From Microbulbifer flavimaris (lineage in GTDB: Bacteria; Pseudomonadota; Gammaproteobacteria; Pseudomonadales; Cellvibrionaceae), in the NCBI RefSeq assembly GCF_001641755.2, contig NZ_LRFG02000004.1:1-64000 (forward strand): a DNA stretch of 64,000 nucleotides, in the 5' to 3' direction. Under the pieces are notes generated by a model, which saw only the letters and a list, made by a program, of their open reading frames with translations, did not search any database and had not been told where the DNA came from. Position 1 is the first letter of the stretch; every line of letters begins with the position of its first letter. The position numbers were made by a program, and so were the translations under genes. Below are positions 1-8,923 of the stretch, piece by piece.

Positions 1-450
1 CCATAAACCACTGAGCGTCGTGAAACCATAACCCCCTGGCTCAGCCACAACACTGGATGCCGACCTTCGCCGGCATAACGATGGTGGGATTGGCGACCAC
101 AGCGCGCTGCAATACACACCGTCGTCACCCCGGCGCAGGCCGGGGTCCATAAACCACTGAGCGTCGTGAAACCATAACCCCCTGGCTCAGCCACAACACT
201 GGATGCCGACCTTCGCCGGCATAACGATGGTGGGATTGGCGGCCACAGCGCGCTGCAATACACACCGTCGTCACCCCGGACTTGATCCGGGGTCCATAAA
301 CCACTGAGCGTCGTGGCACCAGAAGACCCAAGCTCGGCCACAACACTGGATGCCAGCCTTCGCCGGCCTGACGATGGTGGGACTGGCGACCACAGCGCGC
401 TGCACTACACACCGTCGTCACCCCGGCGAAGGCGGGGGTCCAGCTCCTAC
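1..450. repeat. tandem GC-rich palindromic repeat array, about 147-bp unit, 3 copies
   Basis: A unit beginning CCATAAACCACTGAGCG starts at 1, 147 and 294. Each unit carries one palindrome of the CCGACCTTCGCCGG type followed by ATAACGATGG, and one of the CACCCCGG...CCGGGGT type. The short ORFs across it read the palindromes in translation and are not genes. No gene is seen between 450 and 509. Confidence 0.85.
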
Positions 451-509
451 AGGCGCGCTGAAATAATAAGCCTCAAACAGCGCGTCGGGGTTGGACTAGA
501 GACATCCGA

Positions 510-2237
510 TTAGAAAGGAAACACCACCGGCAACAGCAGCAGCACGGTGATGGAGTAGGCAATGGTCAGCGGCAATCCCGCGCGCACGAAATCCCGCAGG
601 TGGTAGCCACCGAGGTTCTGCACCATCAGGTTGGTCTGGTAGCCAAACGGCGTCAGGAAACTGGCACTGGCACCATAAGCTACCGCCATCACGAACGGCA
701 TCCAGCTGACACCGAAACTTTCCGCCAGGCTCCAAGCCAGCGGGAACGCCAGCGCCGCAGCGGCATTGTTGGTCATCAGTTCCGTCAGGGCCAGGGTCAG
801 GAAGAAAATGCCTACCAGCGCCACATAGGGGCCCGCGCCGTCCAGTGTCTGCCGGAAACCGGCGGCCAGGGCATCGGCAAGGCCGCTGCCAGAAAAAGCC
901 TCGGCCAGCACCAGCGCACTGGCGATAATGATCCAGATCTGGAAGGGGAAGCGCCGCTGCAACTCGGTGGTGGAAACGATGCCAAAGGCGATCATGCCAC
1001 CCAGCAGAATCACCAAACCTTTCAGCAATGAGAAGTAACCCAACGCGGCACCGGCAATCGCTGCGGCAAAGCCCAGTCCCAGCAGCCAGTTGTCGCGCTT
1101 GGGCAGCTGGCGCTGCACTTCACTGCCGCTGATCACATAGAAGTTCTTGGTGATGTTCAGGTGATGCTTGAAGTCCGGCCCCTCGGCCAACAACAGGGCA
1201 TCCCCGGCCTGCAGCTCGACCTCACCCAGCTTGCCCGATAGCCGATCACCGCCCCGGCGCATGGCCACCACCGCCGCATCAAAGCGTGTACGGAACTTGG
1301 CGCTCTTCAGGCTCTGGCCGATCAGGCTGGAGGTGGGAGTAATCACCACCTCAGTCAGATCCATGTTCAGCGCCTCATCCTCCAGTGCGAACAGGCGCAG
1401 CCCTTCAATATCCTGCAGCCGCCCCAGATCCCGCACGTCGCCACTGAAGATCAGCTTGTCACCGCTTTTCAGCACCTCCGTCGGCGATACCGGGCTGATC
1501 ACCTGCCCCCGCCGGACGATCTCGATCAGGTACAGGGTCTCCAGCTGACGCAGCTGGTTCTCCTCGACGGTCTTGCCGTCCAGAGGGGAGTCCGCCACTA
1601 CTTCGGCTTCCAGCAGGTACTCGGTCAGCGGTTCATCGGAAACAGCTTTCTCCGGCAGTAAGCGGTTGCTCACAAACAACACCACCAGGCCAACCAGTGC
1701 CGCCGCCGCGCCAATGGGGAAGAAGGCGAAGAAATCGAGCCCGGGCAGGTCGCGGTCCAGCACGAAGCTGTTCACGATCAGGTTGGTGGAGGTGCCGATC
1801 AGGGTCATGGTGCCGCCGAGAATTGCGGCGTAGGAAAGCGGCATCAGCAGCTTGGCGGCAGGATAACGGCGCTGGGCCCGGACACTAGAGGCAAGAGCAG
1901 CCACTACCGCGGTGTTATTCAGAAAGGCAGAGCTCACGGCCGTCGCGGTGGTCAGCTTCAACAGGCTGGTCTTCAGCGAGCCATTGATCAAGCCATCGGA
2001 AACCGAGCGCAGCCAGCGGGTCTTTTCCAGACCCACCGATACCAGAATCAACACCACCAACGTCACCAGCCCCGGGTTTACTGCCTTCTGCAGCGCAGAC
2101 TCCGCCGGCACAAGGCCGGTCAGAAAACAGACGCCGGCAGCAGAGGCAAACACCAGTGACGGCCTGACGCGGGAGAAGATCAGCGCAGCGATGACCAGGG
2201 CAAAAAGCCCCGCAACAAAAATCTGGGTGATGGTCAT
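510..2237 (-). CDS. SLC13-family anion permease with two TrkA-C (RCK_C) domains
   Basis: 575-residue inner-membrane permease of the divalent anion:Na+ symporter/ArsB-NhaD superfamily. Hydrophobic halves (about residues 1-200 and 385-575) flank a soluble insert with two RCK_C-like modules at roughly 205-290 and 295-370, a common layout in bacterial SLC13 permeases annotated for sulfate or other small anions. Both halves carry a family loop: LIGTSTNLIVNS in the first and TPFGYQTNLMV in the second. The length is normal and the gene intact. It stands alone between repeat arrays. The substrate cannot be read from sequence; sulfate would fit the nearby sulfotransferase, but that is inference. Confidence 0.85.
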   Translation of the reverse strand: MTITQIFVAGLFALVIAALIFSRVRPSLVFASAAGVCFLTGLVPAESALQKAVNPGLVTLVVLILVSVGLEKTRWLRSVSDGLINGSLKTSLLKLTTATAVSSAFLNNTAVVAALASSVRAQRRYPAAKLLMPLSYAAILGGTMTLIGTSTNLIVNSFVLDRDLPGLDFFAFFPIGAAAALVGLVVLFVSNRLLPEKAVSDEPLTEYLLEAEVVADSPLDGKTVEENQLRQLETLYLIEIVRRGQVISPVSPTEVLKSGDKLIFSGDVRDLGRLQDIEGLRLFALEDEALNMDLTEVVITPTSSLIGQSLKSAKFRTRFDAAVVAMRRGGDRLSGKLGEVELQAGDALLLAEGPDFKHHLNITKNFYVISGSEVQRQLPKRDNWLLGLGFAAAIAGAALGYFSLLKGLVILLGGMIAFGIVSTTELQRRFPFQIWIIIASALVLAEAFSGSGLADALAAGFRQTLDGAGPYVALVGIFFLTLALTELMTNNAAAALAFPLAWSLAESFGVSWMPFVMAVAYGASASFLTPFGYQTNLMVQNLGGYHLRDFVRAGLPLTIAYSITVLLLLPVVFPF

Positions 2238-3117
2238 AAATCGAGATCGCCGGCGCGTCCGCCTCTGTGATTATTTTTCGTGCATGACGTGGCAGGTAAT
2301 TATGCCAAAACTGCCAGAGGGGCCCAATGTGGTTTTGGTTCTAGGGTTATTTCCGTGATTGCGGTGAGCACTGCGTCATGTTGTGGCCACACTGCAGCCC
2401 GTTGGCTCCGAGGACTCTGGATACCGGCCTGCGCCGGTATGACGACAGGAGAACAAGCCAACCGCCTAGCAACCCACCCCCACCATCGTCATCCCGGACT
2501 CGATCCGGACACGGAGGCGTGAACGCTGTAGTGAGCAATCGCATTGCTATTGACCCGGAGGGCCGGCGCCTTGGCGCCGTGTTATCCACAAACCACTGAA
2601 CGCAACACACCACAACAGGCCGATTCGAACCACTAACTGGATACCGGCCTGCGCCGGTATGACGACAGAGGGGCAATCTGGCTACGAAAGGGACAGCCTA
2701 ACTAAAGAACGCCCCACTACACACCGTCGTCATCCCGGCGCAGGCCGGGATCCAGTGGAGGGGAGTGGGAAACGCGGGGCCTCATACGGAGTGAGCGAAT
2801 GCTGGGGACTAAATGACGATCAACTACCCCGACAAACCGCCAACGTCGGCTTCGGCTCGGGCGCCTGGGCAATGGTGCGGCAGGCGGAGACTTCCTGGGC
2901 GTATTGCTCCACCGGCCGCTGACTAGACCACGACCCTGGATAACGGCCTGCGCCGGTATGACGAGAAGTGGGGAGGTCTAACGACAGAAGGGCCACCCGA
3001 CTAAAGAGCGCCCCACTCCCACCGTCGTCATCCCGGCGCAGGCCGGGATCCAGTGGAGCGGAGTGAGATACGCGGAGGCTCGAACGGAGTGAGTGAATGC
3101 TGGGGACTAAATAACGA
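2238..3117. repeat. palindromic repeats and a roughly 300-bp tandem duplication
   Basis: Palindromes of the GGATACCGGCCTGCGCCGG type occur near 2418, 2638 and 2938, and partners of the CGTCATCCCGG type near 2489, 2728 and 3025. The segments starting near 2638 and 2938 are about 298 bp apart and match along most of their length, including the 3' end of the neighbouring EPS gene. Apart from that gene fragment no coding sequence is supported here. Confidence 0.8.
2820..2923 (-). pseudogene. duplicated C-terminal fragment of the TPR/VpsP-like EPS gene
   Basis: Read on the minus strand, this stretch encodes the last 32 residues of the intact gene ending at 3118, with four substitutions (for example VCRGS instead of VCRDS at the end) and a stop codon in the equivalent place. 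Upstream of the match the frame runs into repeat sequence, so there is no start or domain of its own. It is a remnant of the tandem duplication and is unlikely to be expressed as a protein. Confidence 0.75.
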
Positions 3118-3864
3118 TCAACTATCCCGACAAACCCCCAACGTCGGCTTGGGCTCCGGCGCCAGGGCAATGGTGCGGCAGGCGGAGACTTCCTGGGCGT
3201 ATTGCTCCACCAGCCGCTGTATTTCCCGCCGGCTGCGGTGGTCGTTGAGGCCGCGCAGTAGATGTCGGTCCAGCAGCGGGCGCTGTTCGAAGGGGTATTG
3301 CTGCTTCAGGGCATATTCTGCGCGCACGATCGCCGTGTGCACTGCGGGGATATAGGGCCCCATCTCATCGGCCCGCTGCATAAACGTCTGCAGCTCCTTG
3401 TCCAGCTCGCCAAGATTCAGCTTTACATTGATCATCTCCGCCCAGGTATCCGGCCAGAGCGGGCGCAATGCAGCTGCTTCTTTATAAAGGGCCAGTGCGG
3501 CGCGGTAATCGGCGGCCCTGCCCTCACCTTCCTCTGCACCAAAGGCACGCCATTCCAGCAGGCGCGCTTTCAGGGAAAGCTGGTAGGGATTGTCTTCATG
3601 CAGGGTGATGGCACGGTCGATGGAAGCGAAGGCCGTTTCCAGGTCCCGCTCGGAAGAAACCTTGCCGTTCTCGCCCCAGCGCTTGAGAGTATTCTCCACG
3701 GCCACCACCTGCAAGTGCGCCATGCCCCAGGCGCCTGCGCGCCAGGCGAGCCCGATCAGCACCAGCAGCAATACACCGGTAAAAAACAGGCGCGGCCTGC
3801 TCACATCCCGATACCACTTTTTATACCAGGGCGAGCGCCGGCGGCGTTTGCGTTCAGCTGGCAT
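3118..3864 (-). CDS. TPR-containing VpsP-like polysaccharide biosynthesis protein
   Basis: 248 residues. A basic N-terminus (ERKRRRR) and one membrane segment at about residues 25-45 are followed by a soluble, helical, TPR-like domain probably facing the periplasm. The ATG at 3864 was chosen because it overlaps the 3' end of the phosphatase gene by 11 bp; longer reading in this frame only shadows that gene. It is last in the leftward EPS operon, the place VpsP has after VpsO in Vibrio. That synteny, rather than a diagnostic motif, supports the name. Its 3' end is duplicated downstream at 2820-2923. Confidence 0.65.
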   Translation of the reverse strand: MPAERKRRRRSPWYKKWYRDVSRPRLFFTGVLLLVLIGLAWRAGAWGMAHLQVVAVENTLKRWGENGKVSSERDLETAFASIDRAITLHEDNPYQLSLKARLLEWRAFGAEEGEGRAADYRAALALYKEAAALRPLWPDTWAEMINVKLNLGELDKELQTFMQRADEMGPYIPAVHTAIVRAEYALKQQYPFEQRPLLDRHLLRGLNDHRSRREIQRLVEQYAQEVSACRTIALAPEPKPTLGVCRDS

Positions 3865-4609
3865 TGCGCGCCTCCACACCGGCAAGCACAAAATGCCCGG
3901 CGGCAATGCGGCCCGGGTTGTGGCGCACCAGGTCCCAGGCGCGGGATTCACCCACAATCGCCTCGGCAGCACGGCGGCCCTTGTCCAGTACCGGCGGGCG
4001 GCGGACTTCGTGGTGGGCGTCGGTGGCGAGGATGGTGACCAGGTCTTCCTGCAATAATTCTTCCGCGCGCTGCTCCGGGCCCTGGCCGAAGTCGCCAGCC
4101 ACCGCACCGGCGGTCACCTGGAACAGGCAGCCCAGCCGCGCCAGTGGCAGCACTTTATTGAAGTCGCGCAGGATGTCCTTATTGCGCTCCGGGTGGGCGA
4201 TCATCGGGCGGATGTTTTGCTTCAGCAGCCAGCGGATCAGCTGTTCAGTGCCGGGCGGGATATGGCTGTGGGGCAGTTCCAGCAGCAGTACGCGGTCACC
4301 TTCCCACTTGCCCAGGAAAGGCACCTGGCCACTGGCCACCATGGCCAGGATCTCATCGGAAAGACGAATCTCCGCCGCCATGCCCAGCTGCAGGGGAATG
4401 CCCTCTTCTGCCAGCTTTGCCTTAAAGGCAACAAAGGTTTCGGTGATGCTGGCGAGGGTGTTGTCCCAGCGGCCGGGATGAATGTGCGGGGTGGCCACGC
4501 AGTGGGTGATGCCATCGTCCACCGCCATGCGGGCCAACAGCAGCGCCTGCTCTAGATCCCGGGCACCGTCATCGATGCCCGGCAGCAGGTGGCAGTGCAG
4601 GTCGATCAT
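3854..4609 (-). CDS. PHP-family tyrosine-protein phosphatase (CpsB/YwqE type)
   Basis: 251 residues. The N-terminus has the PHP metal-binding signature DLHCHLLPGIDDGA, and further metal-site regions follow (TPHIHPG, AHPERN, TDAHH). This family contains manganese-dependent protein-tyrosine phosphatases that dephosphorylate the autokinase of capsule and EPS systems. The gene overlaps the kinase gene by 4 bp (ATGA type), so the two are probably translationally coupled and the kinase is the likely substrate. PHP-type phosphatases are typical of Gram-positive capsule loci; many Gram-negative systems use a Wzb-type low-molecular-weight phosphatase instead. Confidence 0.88.
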   Translation of the reverse strand: MIDLHCHLLPGIDDGARDLEQALLLARMAVDDGITHCVATPHIHPGRWDNTLASITETFVAFKAKLAEEGIPLQLGMAAEIRLSDEILAMVASGQVPFLGKWEGDRVLLLELPHSHIPPGTEQLIRWLLKQNIRPMIAHPERNKDILRDFNKVLPLARLGCLFQVTAGAVAGDFGQGPEQRAEELLQEDLVTILATDAHHEVRRPPVLDKGRRAAEAIVGESRAWDLVRHNPGRIAAGHFVLAGVEARNAS

Positions 4610-6864
4610 GCCACTTCCAGATCTTTCTCACTGACCTTGGTGGTTTGCTTGGCAACCTGCGGTCTGGCGGTGGCGCTGTAACTGCCGTACTCGCCATCGT
4701 ACCCGTAATAGTCGCCGTAGTAGGTAGCCTTGTTGGACGTATCCAGCTGGTTCAGGACCACACCATCCACCTTGGCGCCCACTTGCAGCAGGCGGCCAAT
4801 ACCGTTGGTGACCATCTTCTGGCGGGTGCTGTCGGCCTTCACCACATACAGCATGGAATCCGCCACGCGGGAAACGATCAGCGCATCACTCACCACCTGC
4901 GCGGGCGCGGTATCGAGAATCACACGATCGTACTTGTCCATCAGCACCTGCAGTGCCTTGGTAAAGCGCGGGGAGGAAAGCATCTCCTGCGGGTTCGGCG
5001 GCACGACACCGGCGGGCATCACATCCAGGCTACTCTTTTCGTCGTGGTGGATACACTCCGCCAGGGTATTGCTGCCGGCAATCAGGTTGGACAGGCCCGG
5101 GTGGTACACCGGCAGGCCGAAATCCTTGCCCACGGAAGGACGGCGCATATCGGCGTCGATCAGCAGTACCTTTTCCATCTGCGCCAGGGCGAAGCCCAGG
5201 TTTTCCGCCACGGTGGTCTTGCCCTCACCCGGTACGGATGAGGTGACGGAAATCACCTTGGCCGGCGTCTCCAAGTGCGAAAGCACCAGGCTGGTGCGCA
5301 GGGTACGCACCGCCTCGGCAAACTGGTGGTGGGCGCTGTCGAAGAAGGTAGCCAGACTCAGGCGCTCTTCCTTGTCATGCTTCACCCAGGGCAGCATGCC
5401 GATCATGCGCTGGCCCAGTTTGTTTTCCACATCTTCCGGATTGCGGATGCCGTCGTTCAGCGCCTCGATCAGGAAGGCCAGCATCACGCCGAACATGGCA
5501 CTTACCACTAAGGCCAGGGCCACGATCAGCTTCTTCTTGGGCTTGGCCGGTTCACGCGGGGAAACCGCCGGGTCCATCAGGCGAGCGTTGGCAGCCTCGA
5601 AGCCGGAGGTCTCGCTGGTTTCCTTAAAGCGGGTCAGGAAGGCGCTGTACAGCTGGCGGTTCACTTCCACTTCGCGCTTCAGCTCGTTGTAGCGGGTCTC
5701 CTTGCGAGAGATCTGCTGGTACTCGCCCTTCGCCTGGTTCAGCTCGCGCTCCAGTGCGCGCACGTCGGCCTGCGCTGTCTGGTAATCGTTCTGGATACCG
5801 CTGATCAGCTGGCGCACTTCACTGCGCAGCTTGTCCTGCACCGATTCCAGCTCGTCGCGGGCAGCGATCATTTTCGGGTGCTTGGGTCCGTAACGGCGCG
5901 CCAGCTCGGAGACCTTGCGCGAAGCCTCGGTCTCGGCCTGCTTGATGTTGGCAATCACCGAGTGGTTCAGCACCTCCGGAAGACTCGCCAGCGCATCGAT
6001 ATCCGTACCGCGGCTCTGCACCAGCGCATGGATGCTCTCCGCCTGCTTCAGCTCCCTGCGGGCATCGATCAGCTGGGTGGTAATCTCATTCAGTTCCTGC
6101 GCGGCCAGGCCCTGTACGCCGGCCACATCCACCAGGCCCTGGGATTCCTGGAACGCCTGCAATTGCGCCTCGGAACTCTCCAGCTTCACGCGCAGGTCTT
6201 CCAGGCGGTCGTTCAGCCAGGAAGTGGCCTGCTGGGTCATGTCCAGCTTGGCTTCCAGGTGGCTGTCGATAAATACCGCCGCTACCGTGTTGGCAATCTC
6301 GGCAGCCAGCTGCGGGGATTCGGATTCGAAGGTGATCTTCACCAGCTGGGTGTTGCGCACCGGCGAGATGGTCAGGTTTTCACTGACTGCATCGGTCACC
6401 TCTTCCAGTTTCAGCTGCCGGGCTTCTTCCTCGGTGAGGATTTCATTGGAAGCCAGGAACGGCAGCCAGCCCTTTACCTTCTCCTTGAAGGAAGGCTCCT
6501 GCTGGTCCGGATCGAACAGCGGGTGCTCGGTCAGGTTCAGCCGTGCTACCACCTGCTCGGCAATGGTGCGGGACTTCAGAATCTCGAACTGGGTCAGGAA
6601 GTATTCCTTGCGGCTGGAGTCCAGCCCGTACACTTCCTCAATGGAGAGCGCCTTGGGCTGCTCTGCCTCGATCATCAGGGTCGCGGTTGCCTGGTAGCGC
6701 GGTGTCATGGAGAACACCACCATCGCCGTCAGCATGGCCACGGCCACGGCCAGCGCGGCAATGCGCCACTTGAACCGGTCCACAATGCGCCAGTACTGGC
6801 GCAGGTCAATCACTTCCTCCTGAAGTAAGCGCTCCTGCTGCATGTTGTTGTCTTGCGCGTTCAT
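4606..6864 (-). CDS. Wzc/VpsO-like polysaccharide co-polymerase tyrosine autokinase
   Basis: 752-residue inner-membrane BY-kinase that sets polymer length and export by cycles of tyrosine phosphorylation. It has an N-terminal Wzz domain with a membrane segment near residues 33-52, a long periplasmic coiled-coil region, a second membrane segment near 430-450, and a cytoplasmic kinase domain. Walker A (SSVPGEGKTT, about 542-551), Walker A' (LLIDAD, about 568) and Walker B (VILDTAP, about 648) are intact. The C-terminus has a tyrosine cluster (YYGDYYGYDGEYGSY, about 715-729), the expected autophosphorylation site. It lies between the export gene and the phosphatase gene. Confidence 0.93.
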   Translation of the reverse strand: MNAQDNNMQQERLLQEEVIDLRQYWRIVDRFKWRIAALAVAVAMLTAMVVFSMTPRYQATATLMIEAEQPKALSIEEVYGLDSSRKEYFLTQFEILKSRTIAEQVVARLNLTEHPLFDPDQQEPSFKEKVKGWLPFLASNEILTEEEARQLKLEEVTDAVSENLTISPVRNTQLVKITFESESPQLAAEIANTVAAVFIDSHLEAKLDMTQQATSWLNDRLEDLRVKLESSEAQLQAFQESQGLVDVAGVQGLAAQELNEITTQLIDARRELKQAESIHALVQSRGTDIDALASLPEVLNHSVIANIKQAETEASRKVSELARRYGPKHPKMIAARDELESVQDKLRSEVRQLISGIQNDYQTAQADVRALERELNQAKGEYQQISRKETRYNELKREVEVNRQLYSAFLTRFKETSETSGFEAANARLMDPAVSPREPAKPKKKLIVALALVVSAMFGVMLAFLIEALNDGIRNPEDVENKLGQRMIGMLPWVKHDKEERLSLATFFDSAHHQFAEAVRTLRTSLVLSHLETPAKVISVTSSVPGEGKTTVAENLGFALAQMEKVLLIDADMRRPSVGKDFGLPVYHPGLSNLIAGSNTLAECIHHDEKSSLDVMPAGVVPPNPQEMLSSPRFTKALQVLMDKYDRVILDTAPAQVVSDALIVSRVADSMLYVVKADSTRQKMVTNGIGRLLQVGAKVDGVVLNQLDTSNKATYYGDYYGYDGEYGSYSATARPQVAKQTTKVSEKDLEVA

Positions 6865-6872
6865 GATTTACC

Positions 6873-7472
6873 TCAGAAGAAACTCTGCTCCACAGTGATC
6901 ACATCACCGGGGCGCAGTTGGGCATTCAGGCTGACTTTTTCCGGTGTCTGGCTCGGGTCATCCCCGCGCACCACAAAAATCTTGGATTCGGAGGCACGCT
7001 CGGTAAAGCCCTGGGCCAGCGCCGCCGCCTTGCTCACGGTCAGGCCCGGCTGGTACGGGTAACCGCCCGGCTTTTCCACTTCACCGTGAATATAAAACGG
7101 GCGGTACTCCAGGATGGATACATGCACATTGGGGTTTACCAGGTAATCCCCTTTCAGGCCCTGGTGAATCCGCGCCTCCAGCTCGGCCACGGTCATGCCG
7201 TTGACCTTCAGCTCGCCCAGGAACGGATAGTTCACCAGGCCGCTGTCGCTCAGCTGGGTCTCCACCGTCAGGTCATCCTCGCCGTAGACGTTGATGAGGA
7301 TCTTGTCCCCGGAGCCCAGGCGATAGTTACTCTCAAGGCTGCCCTGGGTAATCGCCAGCGCAGCCGATGTGCCCATTGCCAGCCACAGAACGGAGAAGAT
7401 GGGGAAGATGGAGAGCACAGCGCGCAGTGCGCGCCGCCCCAGTGTGCTTGTGTATCCCATAACGGTTACCAA
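6873..7472 (-). CDS. Wza-like polysaccharide export protein (SLBB domains)
   Basis: 199 residues with an N-terminal signal-like hydrophobic segment and a Poly_export (Caps_synth/SLBB) domain beginning YRLGSGDKILINVYGEDDL. It is short compared with E. coli Wza (about 380), like VpsN-type export proteins, and no lipobox cysteine is visible. The TTG at 7472 has a GAGGT about 5 nt upstream; the in-frame ATG at 7460 is the alternative. It should form the outer-membrane or periplasmic exit path for EPS with the kinase, whose gene starts 8 bp downstream, and the beta-barrel upstream. Confidence 0.88.
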   Translation of the reverse strand: MVTVMGYTSTLGRRALRAVLSIFPIFSVLWLAMGTSAALAITQGSLESNYRLGSGDKILINVYGEDDLTVETQLSDSGLVNYPFLGELKVNGMTVAELEARIHQGLKGDYLVNPNVHVSILEYRPFYIHGEVEKPGGYPYQPGLTVSKAAALAQGFTERASESKIFVVRGDDPSQTPEKVSLNAQLRPGDVITVEQSFF

Positions 7473-7558
7473 TGTTTACCTCAATCGTGCCAAACCGCTG
7501 CGTGGGCTCAGCTCGCGTTTCATCGGGCTGAGCCGCACTTAACCAGACTCAACTGAAT

Positions 7559-8779
7559 TTACAGCGTCGCGCGGAAGCCAAGGGTGGTGACAGCGCGGTC
7601 GTAGTCATAGCCCGCCAATGTGCTGTCCTGGCTGCCGGTGGCGTAGCCCAGGGTAAAGGTCAGCCAGCGGCGCATTTCATAGTTTGCATTGACGGCAGCA
7701 CCGCTCACGTCTTCGGTGCGGTCGATGCCTTCGTAATCCATGTTCTGGTGATACACGGTCACGTCGGTGGAAAGGCGATCCGCCCAACCATGGCCCCAGG
7801 ACGCAGACAGCACTTCCACATCGGCAAAGTTGCCGGCACCGCGGGCCTCCTCAAAGCGGCTGGCGGCGGTGAATTCGAAGGTGCTGTAGCTCTTCGGCTC
7901 CCACATCACGCCGATTTCCCATGCCGGCGCGGCGAAGTCCTCACGGGAGGGCTCATCGAATTTCTTGGAGCGCGCGCCCAGTTTTACAGAACCGGTGGTC
8001 TTGGCGGTGCCTTCCCAGGTCAGGCCAAACAGGACCTTGTTCTCGGCGCTGTCGCGGCTGGCAACGTCAACAACAGTTTCGTCGTAACCAATCTGGCGAT
8101 GGTTCACTTCTGCCACCAGCTTGGTCTTGCCGCCGGTGTTGTAGAAGAAACGGGCAGCGCCGTAGTTAGTGCCGTAATCGCGGCCGCGGATCAGCTGCTC
8201 GGCTTCCAGGCCATCGACGAACTTGGTCTCGTCGTAGTCGCGGGCGCGGGTACCGACTTCCAGCTCCAGGTTACCGCGGGCGGTCTCGGCGCCGTAGCGG
8301 TAAGTACCGTGTACATCACTCTGGGAGTAACGGTCCGGCTCGGCCAGCAACTGGCCAAAGCCCTGAGAGTAACCGGTACCGCGGGCCTCATGCAGGTCCA
8401 GGTAACTGGCGGCCAGGCTGAAGCGGTTGCGGTCGTTCATTTCCCAGCTGGCATCGGCTTCCAGCGCGTGGTCGGTGTAGTTATCCGCATCGCTATCCTG
8501 GTAATCGCCACGGGCCAGGGTGTAGCGCAGGTTGTATTCAGACAAACCATTCTCGGCAGACAGCAGGAAGCTCGGCTTCAGCTCGGTCATCCAGCTGTCA
8601 GTCGGGTTCTCGTCGGTATGGATGACGTTATCATCGTGCAGCAGGTTCACATCCAGAACCGGCGTGAACAGCACGCCCTTGCCCAGCTCGATCGCGCCGG
8701 CTTCACTCTCTGCCATGGCAGAGGTCGCCCCCACAGATACAGCCATGCCGATGGCCAGAGAAAGTCTCGCTTTTGTCAT
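7559..8779 (-). CDS. outer-membrane beta-barrel protein of the EPS locus (VpsM-like position)
   Basis: 406 residues from the ATG at 8779. A signal peptide (TKARLSLAIGMAV..., cleavage after AMA near residue 23) is followed by alternating polar/aromatic strands rich in Asp, Tyr, Arg and Gly, ending in a typical barrel C-terminus (GFRATL). Such barrels accompany Wza-short export proteins and probably supply the outer-membrane pore or anchor. It occupies the position of vpsM between the transferase (vpsL) and export (vpsN) genes. A longer in-frame start at 8848 would run through strong hairpins and was rejected. Confidence 0.75.
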   Translation of the reverse strand: MTKARLSLAIGMAVSVGATSAMAESEAGAIELGKGVLFTPVLDVNLLHDDNVIHTDENPTDSWMTELKPSFLLSAENGLSEYNLRYTLARGDYQDSDADNYTDHALEADASWEMNDRNRFSLAASYLDLHEARGTGYSQGFGQLLAEPDRYSQSDVHGTYRYGAETARGNLELEVGTRARDYDETKFVDGLEAEQLIRGRDYGTNYGAARFFYNTGGKTKLVAEVNHRQIGYDETVVDVASRDSAENKVLFGLTWEGTAKTTGSVKLGARSKKFDEPSREDFAAPAWEIGVMWEPKSYSTFEFTAASRFEEARGAGNFADVEVLSASWGHGWADRLSTDVTVYHQNMDYEGIDRTEDVSGAAVNANYEMRRWLTFTLGYATGSQDSTLAGYDYDRAVTTLGFRATL

Positions 8780-8814
8780 CGTAATTATTCCAACAGTCCC
8801 TAAAAACAAGTTAT

Positions 8815-8840
8815 GCACCGCCGGCTGAGCCGTGCGGTGC
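8815..8840 (-). terminator. strong nested hairpin between EPS genes, possible internal terminator or attenuator
   Basis: GCACCGC pairs with GCGGTGC, and inside it CGGCT pairs with AGCCG, giving a 12-bp stem with a single bulged T. On the minus (transcribed) strand a T-rich stretch (TTGTTTTTA) begins about 6 nt after the stem, so a rho-independent terminator is possible but imperfect. Confidence 0.5.
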
Positions 8841-8862
8841 CCCAACAATTCCAGTTTTACGC

Positions 8863-8882
8863 GGCCGGCTTCTGGGCCGGCC
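8863..8882 (-). other. second GC hairpin between transferase and beta-barrel genes
   Basis: GGCCGGC pairs perfectly with GCCGGCC around a 6-nt loop. There is no T-run after it on the transcribed strand, so it is a structural element (RNA processing, stability or polarity) more than a terminator. Confidence 0.5.
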
Positions 8883-8923
8883 TCAATCTCTGCGCGTCCA
8901 CACCGGGCGAGTCCACGCCGGGA

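Noticed and set aside
125-513. ORFs of 98 and 66 codons at the left edge
   Set aside because: Both run entirely through the 147-bp repeat array and encode repeat-derived peptides.
5878-6828. 316-codon plus-strand ORF opposite the kinase gene
   Set aside because: Shadow frame of a GC-rich gene; the minus-strand product is a full, motif-complete BY-kinase.
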